DNA of 64,000 nt from Rhexocercosporidium sp. MPI-PUGE-AT-0058 (Eukaryota; Ascomycota; Leotiomycetes; Helotiales): positions 1,178,001 to 1,242,000 of the forward strand of contig JAGTJL010000003.1 in NCBI GenBank assembly GCA_020746875.1. Reading direction: 5' to 3'. Under the pieces are notes generated by a model, which ran no database searches, was not told the origin of the DNA, and was given only the letters and a program-made list of their open reading frames with translations. The position numbers and the translations under genes were made by a program. Of the stretch, positions 23,421-35,480 are shown piece by piece; the stretch's first letter is position 1, and each line of letters begins with the position of its first letter.

Positions 23421-26400
23421 ATAGATCAGCAGATTTTGCCAATCCTTTTCTTTGCAACGCTCGAGGCTTCTTTTCCATGGTCATTGCGGTGCATTTATGA
23501 TCCAAATTGCTCTTTAGCATGGAGTTCTTGAGGGTTACCTTTTGAGTTGAGGGGAGCTTTTGTATAGTAAGATCTTACTTTTATTGTAATATGAGCGGGG
23601 TTTCCTTTCTATGGCTATCGTAAAACCTTGTGCAAGCACATTTTTGGAATCAACAATGCGTTGCTGCATTGCATACTTGCGCACGTCCTTGATGAACTTG
23701 GTGATCATTCTCATCGAACTTCGTACATGAGCTCACGATTCCTAATCTACTGTACACTGCATCATTGGATTGGAACCGAAATCTCGATTGCGCTTGACTT
23801 GAGAATTCTGGCAATCGACACAGCAGCACTTCCAACATGAACATGATGCTACTTTGATCTCTGATTTCTAATGCGGTGGAATGTAAGATTATTTTGTGCT
23901 AGATCAAATGTTCACATGCCAGTGGCCGCCCATTTCCTCTCAAAGGCAATCTTGACACTTCTTTCCTACGCTTCGGTTAAAATATAATACCTCTTAAGGC
24001 TGACAAGCTAGATTTTCACAGCAAAATAGGCCTCGTGAAGGTGGCTGAATGGCTTTGGAACCGGATCTGCTCTGGTTGGAGACTGTGCCTGGGTCGGTAG
24101 GCTTGAAAATCTGGACATGAGATGTGCTTTTCTCCCAAGGGTGTTTCCTTCCTATACACCCTCGACAATGGCGAACTACGGCATGAAAGAGTCCTTGGTG
24201 GAGAAGTAGTCGTAGATATCAATGAGCTAATCTTGGACAGAATAGATGCGTGAGGTTGGGCGAAAGCGGTTGATGTGATTAAGATTTGTTTGGCTCGCTT
24301 AAGATTTGTTGATCTCCCACTTCAACCTTCCGAGGTCTGGAGAAGGGGTGCAAAGCTCAGAAGGGTTAAGGTTCAGCAGGGTAAGTATAAGAGTGCCGTG
24401 ATACTGATACGTACCGGAGTCTCTACGGTCTAAAACGCTGAGTTGAGTTGATGGCGCTATCCGAATCTGCGGATGGATTAATGAGCGCACAGGGTATCTG
24501 AGACGCCTGAAGTCAATATCACCTTTGCCCTGCTAGGATGGGTTGTGCTGTTGAAGGTCGGAGATCTCATTTCCGTCGAGGAGTGTCGTCTTCGCGGCGT
24601 TGTTGTAGATAACATGTAAGAACTTTGTAGACTCGTCGGAGAATTACAATCAAGTGATGGAGTCATCATTTGCTTATTTTCCTATTGTCTACCGTGCTGT
24701 CGTTGCAGCAAAATTAAGTGAATGGCTGGCTTTGTGACCTTGACTTCGGGATTATCACCCTCAGCCAGAGTGTGACAAGGTATGCCTTTGGAAGGTTACT
24801 TGTTGCCTCGACTACTAGGGCCAATTTAAGAGGAATCTGACCTTTAAAGTGAGCTTGGGATATGACCTGACGATGGTAGGTAGCATGATCAGGTGCTTTA
24901 TAGAGATTTAGGGACATGATATTGATATTTGAAAGATCTGATGCTCTATTTTAATCTGCATTGAGCTTGGCTCTTTCGCTCTGCCCCCCGAAAGTAAGCA
25001 AATCCGCTTCATGAGATTGCAGGCGACAAAGACACAGCATGTGTCGAATTAACGCTGCCTACATAATCTGCCTACATATTCTGGTAGGAGTTTCGAGCTC
25101 AGTGTTTTCTCGGGAGTTAATCCAGTCTACTCCTTTTAATTAACAAATCAGATACAGTATCATCGAAGAAACCCAGCTCAGATTCCGAGCGGGGTGTCTG
25201 CATTCCTCTCTAGCTTTGGGCTATTTTGTTTTGAGAGAGGAGGCTGACATTATACTAGGAGCGAGGCTGGTGGCTTCACTGTTGTTTACGCGAAGGACTC
25301 TTATTCTCACTGCTATCCTTGAGGTACCGAGATAGTCACCATAATGATGATATGAGCCTCTCATACTGGGGCAACAGTTTCGAAACTAGCAGAGTACTTC
25401 TATTTGGCTTCGCTAGCTACCTCTGCTGGAGTCACAATCTCTCTAGTTCATGCCTTAACTATTCTCTGCATCGAGTAACCTAGTAGAGCGTCATCGCTAT
25501 CCATTAGATCAAACTAGCGTGTGTCGTCGCCGTAAATAAGGTCGGCTGTCCAGTACCTACCTTTGCTGGAGAGACAGACCCCAGCCCAGTCCGCCGAAGC
25601 AGTCTCGACCTTCAGTCCACTCTTGAATAAAAAAGCGCTTACTGTCTAGGACACTGAGATATTTACTCTGGAATTCATGAGCAGAAAATTGCCATAAATT
25701 AGCTCCAGTATCCTCGGGCTTTCTAGTTGAATTCTCCAGTTTGTTAGTCGGAACAGACTATTCAGCAATCTGGTTCTCACTCCACCTTCCATAAGCTTGA
25801 AGGTGTGTCGCTGGGGAAGTAGAAGTCTTGAGAAACTCATAGATAGAAGAGGGACTTTGACATAGGTCCTCTTCGGAGTCGTCTCGTGCGGATATACAAA
25901 GTAAACAGACCAGGGTGTCTTTGACAGGGTAGTGGGAGCATCAAGAGCCAGGTCCTTCCCCATTTCTGGGAAGCCGGCCTCAAGGCAACGCATGAATAAC
26001 GGCGCGGGCCGCTATGCGTGTTGATTTTTGGCTCTGCACCAAACAAATGCGGCCCCCAAAATATATTTGACCAGGCTCTGAGCGATACATAAAAACATTG
26101 CTGGGGGGGCAGAAATTACATACCGGGTTTAGGTTTTGACAGATTGAGCGAGAAGTGACTGATGCAGGCAGGCAGGCAGGCTGGCCACCTGTGACCAGAT
26201 CTCAATGTCTAAAACTTCTTGCAAACACCAATTGTCGTTAGTCCCTTCAGCCAACGGAGAAGAAATTCTCATCTCATGCGGCCATCTAGGCAGCTCGAAT
26301 CCGTCAAAATTTGTACGACAAACTGCGATACCTTCAACCTGGTTCCCAATTCTTGGCTATATCCGTCTCCTTGGCGGTCCAACAGTAGCGCTTGAGTTGG

Positions 26401-27832
26401 CTTTTACAGTTCGACAAGAATTCGCAATCCTCTCCACGCTGGCAGAGTGATTGGAGTTGCAATTTTTATTCACTTGTCAAATCAGTTGATCTCAACAAAT
26501 GAAGGCCCGTCAGAGGTGTTCCTCCCTGACCATCAAATATTAGGCCCCCTGGAACTGCCAAATGTTTCCATTTCGTCCACCCTATCCAGCCGCCCTCCCG
26601 GATACGTCATGTCATCCCAAAATCTCGAAGGCATTCCCTCGTCGCCTTAGCAACGACGCGACGCTTCCGACGCGCCGCGGTCCAATAGATTTCGAGAACG
26701 GCGCGAGGTGTCAATTCTCCTCTCCTACTCGCGGGCCGTCCCCTTGACTATTGCCCATCCTCCGTAAAGCGACGATTAAACCTTGTCTTCCAGGCTGCCG
26801 TGTGACCGAGTGATAAAGCCCTGTGGAGCCGGGATGGCAAGCCCTTCCCTCTTGTGAACGCACATCTGCACCGAGTGCAGGCGCTGCTGCAACATCTGGC
26901 TCTTCGTGACACTGCTATTGTCGCTATTCGCTGTTCCGTGGGTGGAGACTACTTAACATTGAGACCTTTCGACGAGTCGACGTGGCAGTACAGCGTCCTC
27001 GAGTCGTATTCGCTGTGTTGCTTGCTTTGTTTTGATTTCCAAGCGGTGGACGTGAGTGATTAAGAGAGTGAGATGAGGGGATTGTTGTGGGAAGCCGAGC
27101 GAGCGGGAGAACAAAACAATGAAGAAGAAGGAAAGAAGGCGGCCGGCGGCCCAGGGTCCTCGGACCTTCGCCGCTGTGAAATGCGACCCTCCAAGTCCCA
27201 ATCCATCTCGGATGCTGAAGATTAGGTATCTCGGGGAGTTTGAAACTGGCCCAATAAGCAGGTCGAGGGCGCGCCGGCTGCCCGTACCGCCCTTGAGTGA
27301 GAAAGTTTCCGTATCGTGGTGCAGCTGCAGCAAGATTAGAGTCCTCAAACACTCAACTCTACCGCAGACGGCTAGCGTACAGGTAGCCGAACTTTTTTCC
27401 CTGCGACCTGGGTAAACAGATTGGCCTTCGACTCCTCCACCGCAGCACAACGAAAGACTCCACGTCTAACCCCGACAACGACTCGAAACAGTGCGACCGT
27501 TGCAGAAACAATCCCTTTGTTACGTCGAGGAATCTGGAAATCCAGTCTCTGCCTGCCGGCCTGTCAATTTTTTGCGTGTGTTGTGCTCTGTTTTCGTTGC
27601 TGCGATTAAGGTCTGTTGACATTGAGCTTCCCCGATGACTACACAGCAACTGACATCTCCCAGCCAGTTTCTTCACGACCTAATGACCCTACTACGACCT
27701 TTCTAAGATACCCCTGACAGTGATTGGATCCCAGACGGAGAATTGGCCATCGACGCCGATTCTGTCGCACATAAAGCCGTTGGAGCTGGTGTACGCAAAC
27801 GAATTCCGAATTGGTAGAACAGCAACGAAGCC
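23421..27832. other. 4.4 kb gene-poor region
   Basis: No gene could be supported on either strand. The longest frames are a 115-codon minus-strand frame at 25646-25993 and frames of 142 and 165 codons at 26924-27450. They have no motif, signal peptide or splice partner. The left two thirds are of mixed composition. From about 26550 the DNA becomes GC-rich, and from about 27420 it resembles the 5' leader of the gene at 27833. A short GGCA microsatellite lies at 26164-26180. Confidence 0.4.
26164..26180. repeat. GCAG tetramer microsatellite
   Basis: The unit GCAG repeats four times without interruption, followed by a partial unit. It lies in non-coding DNA. Confidence 0.75.
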
Positions 27833-30034
27833 ATGAACCCTCCGCCGCCACCCCCTCACGGGGAGAACCCAAAATCCTCTGGTCTACCGAATGGGAAATA
27901 CGATATATTCATTATACCGGAGCATTCCGCGGGGTCTGGCTTCCTGTATCTACCTTCGCTGAAGCCTAATGTCAACAGCTTTGCTGCAGGGTTTGCGTCA
28001 GCCCTGATACTAGTTGTGGTGGGATCAGCGTTAGCACCCGCAGTGCAAGCATGGTGGAACAGCGTCAAAGGAGCTGGAGGTGCTGGGATGATAATGCTCA
28101 TGTTGGCAGTTGGGGTGGGTGCATGGGCATTGGGGCGGATACAAACAGACGGAGGGCCCGGACCAGGTGGAGGAGGCAGCGCTGGACCAAGTCCAAATTC
28201 CGGACCGCATCCCAATTCACATTCAAGTTCACACTCCAACGGCTACGCAGGTGGCCCCCCTCCTGGTACTGGTCCTATGCCAGGTGCCGGACCAATGCCT
28301 GGTGGAGGTGGAGGTGGAGGTGGAGCTGGGCCAATGCCTGGAGCTGGACCTATGCCAGGAGGACCTAAACCATCATCATGGCAACGACCACCACCGGGTG
28401 CAACTGGTGCAACTGGTGCCAGTACAGGAGGAGCAGGAACTAGTACAAACACGAATGGTTCAGCGGGAGCTGGGGCTGGTGGGGCTGCAAGAAGTGCATG
28501 GGAGAAGGCTCGAGAAGAGACCAAGAAGAAACAAGAGGAGAACAAAGCCAGGGAAGCTGAAAAGAAGCGAAAGGAAGAGCTTGAGAAGAGACTACGAGAA
28601 TTACGAGAAAAGGAGGCTCGGGAACGTGAGGCTCGTGAGGCCAAGAAGAGAGATGAAGAAGCTCGACTGGCGAAACAAAAGGCCGAAGAGGACGCCCGCG
28701 AAGCTAAGAAAAAGGCCGACGAGGCAAAGAAAAAGGCAGATGAGGCGAAGAAGAAGGCTGAGGAGGCGAAGAAGAAAGCAGACGAAACTCAAGAGAGAGA
28801 CAGGAGGAGGAGAGAGGAAGAGGCTCTTGACAAGAAGCGGAAGGATCTCGAGATCTTGGAGAAGAGACTGAAGGAGGCGAAGGAGAGGGAAGTCCGTGAA
28901 CGATTAGCTCGGGAGCAGAAGAAGAAGGATGAGGATGAATCAAGCAAACCGAAGGGAAGTACTTATGCCTTTTCCGCTGTTGGAGAAAGGACGAACCCTT
29001 GGCCTCAGGGACGACCTGTCACTCCTGATCCGCCTCGCCCCACCCCACCTTCACCCACCAAGAGACCTCCCCCTCCCCCAACAGCAAGAACTTTCAAAGA
29101 TGCCGAAGAAGATACATATTCCTATCGTCCGTACGATAAACCCAAAAAACCGATGCAGCACAAGAAATCGCTCTCCTCACTCTACTCCGAATCGTCTTAT
29201 GCAGCATCGCACTCTACGTCTCGAACTACTCCTCCTCCGTCACATCGAGGTCCGTATAGCACCAAGGATCCTGACAAGATTGTCATAAAGGCAGTATACT
29301 CTTTCAACAACGCCTTCCTAAGAACGCCAACTTCGCAACTCATTTCCGGAGTAGGACCGGTAACGGACGGGTTAATTCTCAGAATCACGACAGAGGGTCT
29401 GTTTATCGATGATGATGTCCGTGGCGTCCCACAACGAGAGTGGGACGTCAAGGCTTGGACAATGAAACTCGTAGAGGTATGGTGTCCATCTTTCCGCCAG
29501 GATCCCGCTGGCAATTCTGCATCTGCGCGCGCTGCTTCGAATGCTCCTCACAAACAAAATAATTTTCGTCGACTCTGGGGCTTGGATAAGGAGAAACCTG
29601 CCAGCTCCGAAGAGACCGATGCGCTCCTTGTCGAAATGTTGCAGCTTTGCAAAAACAATTGTCGTTTGCGTGCGAGTTCTTCTGCCTCTTCTGCTTATAG
29701 TGCGAGTTCTTACGATAGTCGTTCGTCTGCATCTGATTCAGCTTATGGTTCTTCTGTTGGCTCGTCGTCGCCTTCCAGGGATAATTTGAGAACTGACAAC
29801 CGTGGGAATCAGACAGGAGAACTGAAGACCGCAAGACTGCATGTCTTGAGGGCTAGCATCCGTGATCAAGAGGGCAAGAAGTATGTCTTTGTCGTATCCG
29901 AAGAAGAGAGCTGGAAGGTCGCCATCGGCCTCCAGAAGCTGAGGAAGGGATCTCAAGTCAGAGCTTTGGGTGTTAGTGGTATGAGTGCCGGCGATGCCAG
30001 GTCGACATTAGAGAACCTGGGCTGGGGACATTGA
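27833..30034 (+). CDS. Two-TM protein with long charged helix and C-terminal conserved domain (function unknown)
   Basis: I do not recognise a named family. Single exon, 733 residues, ATG at 27833. A Pro-rich head MNPPPPPPHG leads to KYDIFIIPEHSAGSGFLYLP, then a hydrophobic segment (about residues 49-73, FAAGFASALILVVVGSALAP) and a second one (about 84-103, GAGMIMLMLAVGVGAWALG). Next is a Gly/Pro/Met-rich low-complexity linker (GPMPGAGPMPGG repeats). About 160 residues of Lys/Glu/Arg/Ala follow, including KKADEAKKKADEAKKKAEEA, predicted to be a coiled coil or single alpha-helix. After a Pro-rich spacer comes a folded region (about 480-600) beginning DKIVIKAVYSFNNAFLRTPT and VTDGLILRITTEGLFIDDDV. 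It alternates short strands and a helix in a PH-like manner. The end is ARLHVLRASI with KYVFVVSEEESWKVAIGLQKL. A membrane-anchored scaffold is a possible reading, but it is inference only. Confidence 0.8.
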   Translation: MNPPPPPPHGENPKSSGLPNGKYDIFIIPEHSAGSGFLYLPSLKPNVNSFAAGFASALILVVVGSALAPAVQAWWNSVKGAGGAGMIMLMLAVGVGAWALGRIQTDGGPGPGGGGSAGPSPNSGPHPNSHSSSHSNGYAGGPPPGTGPMPGAGPMPGGGGGGGGAGPMPGAGPMPGGPKPSSWQRPPPGATGATGASTGGAGTSTNTNGSAGAGAGGAARSAWEKAREETKKKQEENKAREAEKKRKEELEKRLRELREKEAREREAREAKKRDEEARLAKQKAEEDAREAKKKADEAKKKADEAKKKAEEAKKKADETQERDRRRREEEALDKKRKDLEILEKRLKEAKEREVRERLAREQKKKDEDESSKPKGSTYAFSAVGERTNPWPQGRPVTPDPPRPTPPSPTKRPPPPPTARTFKDAEEDTYSYRPYDKPKKPMQHKKSLSSLYSESSYAASHSTSRTTPPPSHRGPYSTKDPDKIVIKAVYSFNNAFLRTPTSQLISGVGPVTDGLILRITTEGLFIDDDVRGVPQREWDVKAWTMKLVEVWCPSFRQDPAGNSASARAASNAPHKQNNFRRLWGLDKEKPASSEETDALLVEMLQLCKNNCRLRASSSASSAYSASSYDSRSSASDSAYGSSVGSSSPSRDNLRTDNRGNQTGELKTARLHVLRASIRDQEGKKYVFVVSEEESWKVAIGLQKLRKGSQVRALGVSGMSAGDARSTLENLGWGH

Positions 30035-31052
30035 GGTCAACAACGACGATGTTATGCCGAACAATAATCGCGAATCAAAAGCGACGGGGGTGAGGACGGA
30101 TTCAAGAGTCATGTAGGGCTGGAATGTATGTGTTGTCTATGGCGAGATGGAGAATGTGGATAGATGTTGACGAGTTTCTCTGGAATGTGCATGAACAGCA
30201 AGCAAGCGTTGAGCGAAAAAAAAATGAGCGGCATTTACAACAGCATCATGGCGACGGAGTTTGTTTTTTCTCTACCTCGAGGGTATGGATGGATAGACAC
30301 TTAGTTTCAATACCAGTTTGGTCAAGATATCAAGTCGTCAGTTGGAGTACTTCGTGAAGGATGAGAGCGGCGTAGGAAAATATATACTTTTAATATCTTT
30401 TGACTTATTTCTGTAAATTTCGTGTTTTCGAGAAGTATTGCCGTTCTCGTTCCTTTCTTCTCATTGCATTTACTCAGGTCTGCTATTTGTTTACATCTCT
30501 GTCCTTCCTGCTGATCTGAGAAGCTGATAAGATCGCTACAAACCGAAAGATCGAACATGTACTTCAGCAGTAAACCTTTTTAGCTGGCAGTCATGGATTG
30601 CAACAGATGATCTCTACAACTGCCTCAATCAGATACATGCCCCCGACAAAACTAAGTAGCACACGGCTGTTGACATCCAGCCGAACTCCGAATTGGCTAA
30701 CATCAACCTAGGGCCGAGCCCATCGGGGTTCACCATCCAATAGTACAAAAGAATTCTTTCTAAATAACATCTACAATCAAGTGCCACAGTACAGGTATTC
30801 CTCGAAGGCATCTGCATGAACCCCTATCTTTGTGTCGTAAGTAGAATTCCAGGCAGCAATGAGCACTCATATCACTCCGAAGAGATTGCTGATCATTCCC
30901 GCATAGGGTACAGTATTCAGGATGAGATTCTAAGATATCATATAAAACACACACACATGCAACAAAACCAAGTTAATATCTCTATCCAGTTACAAATCCC
31001 TTAATCCTCTCGCGTCCGATTCCTTATCACATCACCAAGCCAACAACTCACA
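30035..31052. other. Intergenic
   Basis: Contains the 3' end of the preceding gene and the promoter of the FAD oxidoreductase. No gene is seen. The 60 bases before 31053 are C/A-rich (AATCCTCTCGCGTCC to CAACAACTCACA), as in many fungal leaders. Confidence 0.45.
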
Positions 31053-32955
31053 ATGACAAAAACCACAATCCCAATCAGTCTCCCCTTCCCCAACCCCACA
31101 AAAGCCTACTGGCAAACCCCTCCCCACCCCCTCTCAGACCACCGCACCACACCCTCCCTTCCCCCATCAGCCAAATACGCTATCATAGGCTCAGGCATCA
31201 CGGGTGCTATCACAGCGTATAAAATCCTCGCGCTGGAACCGAGCGCTTCGATTGTGCTACTTGAGGCGAGGCAGGCGTGTAGTGGTGCGACGGGGAGGAA
31301 TGGCGGGCATTGTCGCGCGGGGAGGTATTTGGAGTTTGGAAGGTATGTGGAGGATTTTGGAGAGGTTAGTTCCTTTTTGATGATTTTGTGATTTTGAGGA
31401 GGTGGTATGTGTCTAGGGTTCGAGGAAAGAAATTAATTCTTTGGTTTCGATCTCCATCTCGGCACTTGAGATGTGTGTTTGTGTTCGAACAGTGCTGATA
31501 CTTCGATAGGAGGAAGCATTATTGATGGAAAAACTAGAGGAGGAGAACGTGAAGCACGTTGGTGAATTTGTTAAACGGCATGATATCGAATGTGATTTGA
31601 GGGCTGTGGAGACTATGGATGTCTTTACAGATGAAGCGAAGTGGGAGCATGCTTTATCGGCCTTGGAGGCAAGGAAGAAGGTCCTTGAGGGGAAAGTTGA
31701 GGCGTCTGTCTTGACCAAACATCGGATCTGGAGCGCAAAGGAAACTCGAGAGGAACTCTTGATCCCAGAAGGCGTAGGCGCCGTCTCCTTCCCAGCATAC
31801 GCCCTCTCACCCTACAAACTCGTCTGCCGTATCCTCGAACTATGTATCGCAAAAGGCATGAACCTCCAAACCAACACTCCCGTCCTAGAGATTTCCCAGT
31901 CTTCTTCTTCTTCTTCGCGCGGTCCGAATCATTGCAGTGGGTGGACGGTCCATACGGATCGAGGGGATATCAGAGCTGAGAACGTTGTCTTGGCGACAAA
32001 TGCTTATAGTTCTGCGCTGTATCCGCCTTTGACTGAGTTTTTGATTCCGACGAGGGCACAGGTTGCGGCTGTTAGGCCGGGATCGAATATTGTCAATAAT
32101 CCGGCGTTGAAGAGGACGATGGGGCTGGAGAGCCATGTCTCGGGGGATTATATGCAGTCGAGAGCTGAAGGTGGTTCGGGCGCGGGGGACATTATTATTG
32201 GTAAGTCTATTGGGGACTTTGCATGGTTTCCTTTCCCCTTGGAAGCCTATGCTGGATATGGACGGAAGTGCTGATATAGTGTTGTGAAGGGGGTGGCAGG
32301 CGTCTAGGGACACCTCTGGGTGAAAAGGGCGAACAGCCTATTCTGGATGATAGTACGATTCATCCTAGGATCTCGAAGTACTTGACCCAGTACGTATCGT
32401 CACCCACTGTACTCATTCATTATACTTTGCTGAGTGGTAAAGATGTTAACATAAAGTTTAGTGCTGCAGCTGGCTATTTCGGGAGGGAGAACTGGGGTGA
32501 TGATGGAGAGGTCCTGCAAGGTAAGCTTCTGGCTGAGCATGTCACTTTCTCCGTTTCGACTTTACGAATCCTGCCTCCAGAATTTTCCTGGTCTTCGAAG
32601 TACTTCCCAAGTGGGGAGCTACCAACCTCAGAATCTCTTGCCTATCCACAGATTCGCACATGGGCACTACGTTGCTCAAAAACTTTTGGTAAAATGAAAT
32701 CTTACTTACCATCTCTATTTCTCAGAATGGACGGGCATCATGGGCTATACGCTTGACAGCCAGCCTGTAGTCGGAGAGGCACCTGGCCAGAAAGGATTGT
32801 GGGTTTGTGTGGGCTTCAATGGGCATGGTATGGCTTTGACGCTCCAATCTGCGGAAGCTCTTGTGCAGCTTATGATGGGGAAAGAAAAGGAAGTTGATGA
32901 GTGGCTGCCGAAGAATTACAGGATTCAAAGGGTGCCGAAGCGGATACGGAGGTAA
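31053..32955 (+). CDS. FAD-dependent oxidoreductase, DAO family
   Basis: Predicted flavoenzyme of the glycine/D-amino-acid oxidase (DAO) fold, probably oxidising a C-N bond of an amino acid or amine; the substrate is unknown. Five exons: 31053-31364, 31510-32200, 32290-32389, 32462-32520 and 32726-32955, total 463 residues. The dinucleotide-binding site is YAIIGSGITGAITAYKILAL near residues 42-61, ending at the acidic residue of VLLEAR. The adjoining GATGRNGGHCRAG loop is the usual FAD-contact motif of this fungal subfamily. The C-terminal FAD motif is EWTGIMGYTLDSQPVVGEAP, with GLWVCVGFNGHGMALTLQSA. Intron 5 boundaries were chosen to restore the EWTG codons; that intron (205 bases) is long for this window. 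The gene converges on the hydrolase at 33210 with a 254-base gap, so they are not co-oriented. Confidence 0.88.
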
Positions 32956-33209
32956 GGCTGAATTGTTTTGAGGATTTGAGGGCACACGAAAGTATTGCTT
33001 GGGATCAGATGATTTTTTAAAGCAAACGAAAGGTTTCCTTACTCTCTTTTACTGGATGAATTTCGAGCAAAACTCCGCTCTCGACAAGACGCACTAGCTC
33101 AACATGCTGAGACCGTCGTTCTTGTCGCCCGTTCAAGTTCTTATTGTACTTTGCCATCATTCAGCTGTATTGGGATATATTCTACAGCAAAGATTCCATT
33201 ATATAAAAA

Positions 33210-34334
33210 TCAATCCAAATTCTTCTCCACAAACTTCACGACCTTCTCCACGAAATCCTCCGGATTCTCCTCCGCACACCAATGTCCACTCCCATCCACT
33301 GTCGCCACGCTCACATTCTCATAAAACTCCTTCGCCTGGGCCTCCGCAATATTCACCAAGGAGCTATTCTCGCCATTCATGGTCAGAGTTGGTACCTTAC
33401 ACTTCCCCTTCTCCTTCACCCAAGCGCGGTTTTCGTGTACATCCTGGTGGAAACCGCGGTACAGGTCGAAACCGGCCCGCATGGCTCCGGGTTGCTTGAA
33501 TACCTGCGTGTAGTAGGCGAGATCAGTTGGGGTGATGGCGTGAGGGTTGGAGGTTAGTCGGTCGTAGAAGTGCTTGATGTATTGTTCTTCTTGGCCCGTG
33601 GTGAGGAATTCAGGTAGGTCGGCTTGCCAGTGGAAATGAAAATGCCTGGTTGACATTAGCGTGGTACTCCTCCATCTATAATATCTCAAATTTCGACTTG
33701 TGAAGAGCTCAAAGCCGAAGATTTAGCCGTCTTTTCCTTGCCAAGGAACCGGCCCGGATGACTGTTGATATCTGGAAACACTAGAGGGGGTTTCTCGCTT
33801 ACCAAACTCCTGACTGTGAAAGCATTGGACATGATCAGCAACGACCATTTTTTCAAAGGTTTTCGATGTGGCAAAACTCACATTCAACAAGAAGTTATCA
33901 TACTCCTTCGTCCCCGGCAGCGGGCATTCCCCCCACGCAACACTCTTCGTGCCCTCAGGAAACCTCGCTGCATACGCATGCGCGACCATGCCACCAATAT
34001 CATGACCCACAACATGGACCTTTTCCTTAATTCCCAGATGCTTCGTCAGTAACTCATACAGATCCGTCGCCAGCGTGACTTTGTTGTATCCCTCACGTGG
34101 CTTGGACGAGTGGCCTGCACCGCGGTAATCGGGCGCGATGACTCGGTATCCTCGCTCGACGAAGAGGGGGATGACGTGGCGGAATTGGTAGGATGTTTCG
34201 GGGTACCCGTGGATAAGTAGAACGATAGCTTTTGCGGAAGATGAGGGGGATGCGTCGATGTAGGCGATTGAGACTTCCGAGGGGGTGGAGGGCGTCCCTG
34301 AGATCAGGGCTTTGTGAACGGGTGAGGTGGCCAT
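33210..34334 (-). CDS. Alpha/beta hydrolase, epoxide hydrolase/dehalogenase-like
   Basis: Predicted soluble hydrolase with an aspartate nucleophile. Minus-strand exons in order are 33882-34334, 33803-33813 (an 11-base microexon) and 33210-33645, together 299 residues. The oxyanion motif is LLIHGYPETSYQFRHVIP (about residues 39-56), followed by RVIAPDYRGAGHSS. The nucleophile elbow VVGHDIGGMVAHAYAARFPE puts Asp at about residue 112, as in epoxide hydrolases and haloalkane dehalogenases, rather than the Ser of esterases. The lid region has FHWQADLPEFLT and HFYDRL. The catalytic His sits in GSGHWCAEENPEDF. The microexon (codons for SGV plus two bases of W) is required: without it the two long exons are out of frame, and with it the sequence reads LLNSGVWHFHFHWQADL, matching the usual lid entry of the family. 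Promoter and leader lie upstream of 34334. Confidence 0.88.
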
Positions 34335-35480
34335 TGTGATGAGAGATAGATGCGCTGTGTCAACTTGGTAATTTGAGTAGTTTTGAAGAAATGTAAGATA
34401 AATTATTATCCATTCTTAACAGTATCCAATACACATATATACTGGATCGGTTGATGAAATATCTGGTGACGTCTTAGCGGGGCGGGGTCAATCATGACAG
34501 CACCAAGTCCCAGCGAACCTATTGGTAAGCTACGAATTGATGGGATTTACACATCTGGTTCGGTTAAATGTATCCCATAAGGGACTATCTTCTGAATCTC
34601 TGTTTTAGAGTGCGGGTGGTAGTGGAGCTTGTAGTTGTTGATCTCGGCTAATTAATTCATGTTGTCCCTTTTCCCTGTCCGGGGTTTCCTTAATTCGTGA
34701 CTAGAAGTCAGCAAACAGTAAACGACGAGATTAAGCAATTCATATTAATCATTATAAAAGTTATCATGTGCCTCTCTAATATTAAGACTTAAATATCAAA
34801 GAGTAAAAATTGATTCAAAGCTAAGCGAGAAGTCTATAGTACTTTTTTACATTAATTTCGAAGATTCACCTTCACTAAATACACTGTTTCGCGTAGTCCC
34901 GAGGTGGAATACATCTCGAACTATTCTAGTGTTGTGAGTTTGGGCGTTATGTGCTGTTCATTTCGTGAAGACTAGTGAGCATAGGCGCAAAATATACGAT
35001 CATGCGTAAATGTTAAGCTCCAAATTGATGGAATCTTTCTACTTCACTAGTGGCCTGGCTAATCTGTCAGCTCCTGGTCCTGATTTGATCGTCGATATTC
35101 GAACATAGGTACTTGATGTTACCGATCTAATCAGCCAGAGTAACACCACGAAATTGCAAAATTAATACAACCGTAACATTCATACGTATCTAAAAAAAAC
35201 TCCAATTTTCAAAAGCACTTGACGAGTTTCTATGGAGAGAAAGCAACAAGATGAGATTACAAACCAAAGTAGTGGCACCTATCGCAATTCATAGGCCTTA
35301 GAATAGCTATTCGTAGTTCAGACAGAGCCTCATTCTCGGACTGCATTTTATCTTTTTTTTTTTTGGCCACAGGGTCAAGCTCAAATACCACTGTCTCCCC
35401 TAGCATATGTACCACCAAAGACATTGATCAGCATTGAGCCAATATCCTTGCACGCCTTACATATAGTAGCCGCTATAGAT
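34335..35480. other. AT-rich intergenic region
   Basis: No gene is seen. The stretch is noticeably AT-rich (for example 34730-34870, TTAATCATTATAAAAGTTAT), unlike the neighbouring genes, and contains a 12-base T run at 35353-35364. The AT bias could reflect old repeat-induced mutation, but no transposon frame was recognised. Confidence 0.4.

Noticed and set aside
25646..25993. 115-codon minus-strand frame
   Set aside because: No family similarity, no signal or splice structure; consistent with chance in a 4.4 kb gap.
26795..26870. tRNA-like stretch (GACCGAGTGATAAAGCC)
   Set aside because: It resembles the D arm of a Ser tRNA, but no acceptor stem, anticodon stem or T arm could be paired around it.
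28110..28871. 253-codon plus-strand frame inside the two-TM gene
   Set aside because: It is a frame-shifted reading of the same GPMPG/charged repeat region; the frame starting at 27833 is the better coding frame.
34730..34870. AT-rich stretch as a possible RIP-mutated transposon
   Set aside because: No transposase or reverse-transcriptase motif and no terminal repeats were visible, so only the composition is recorded.
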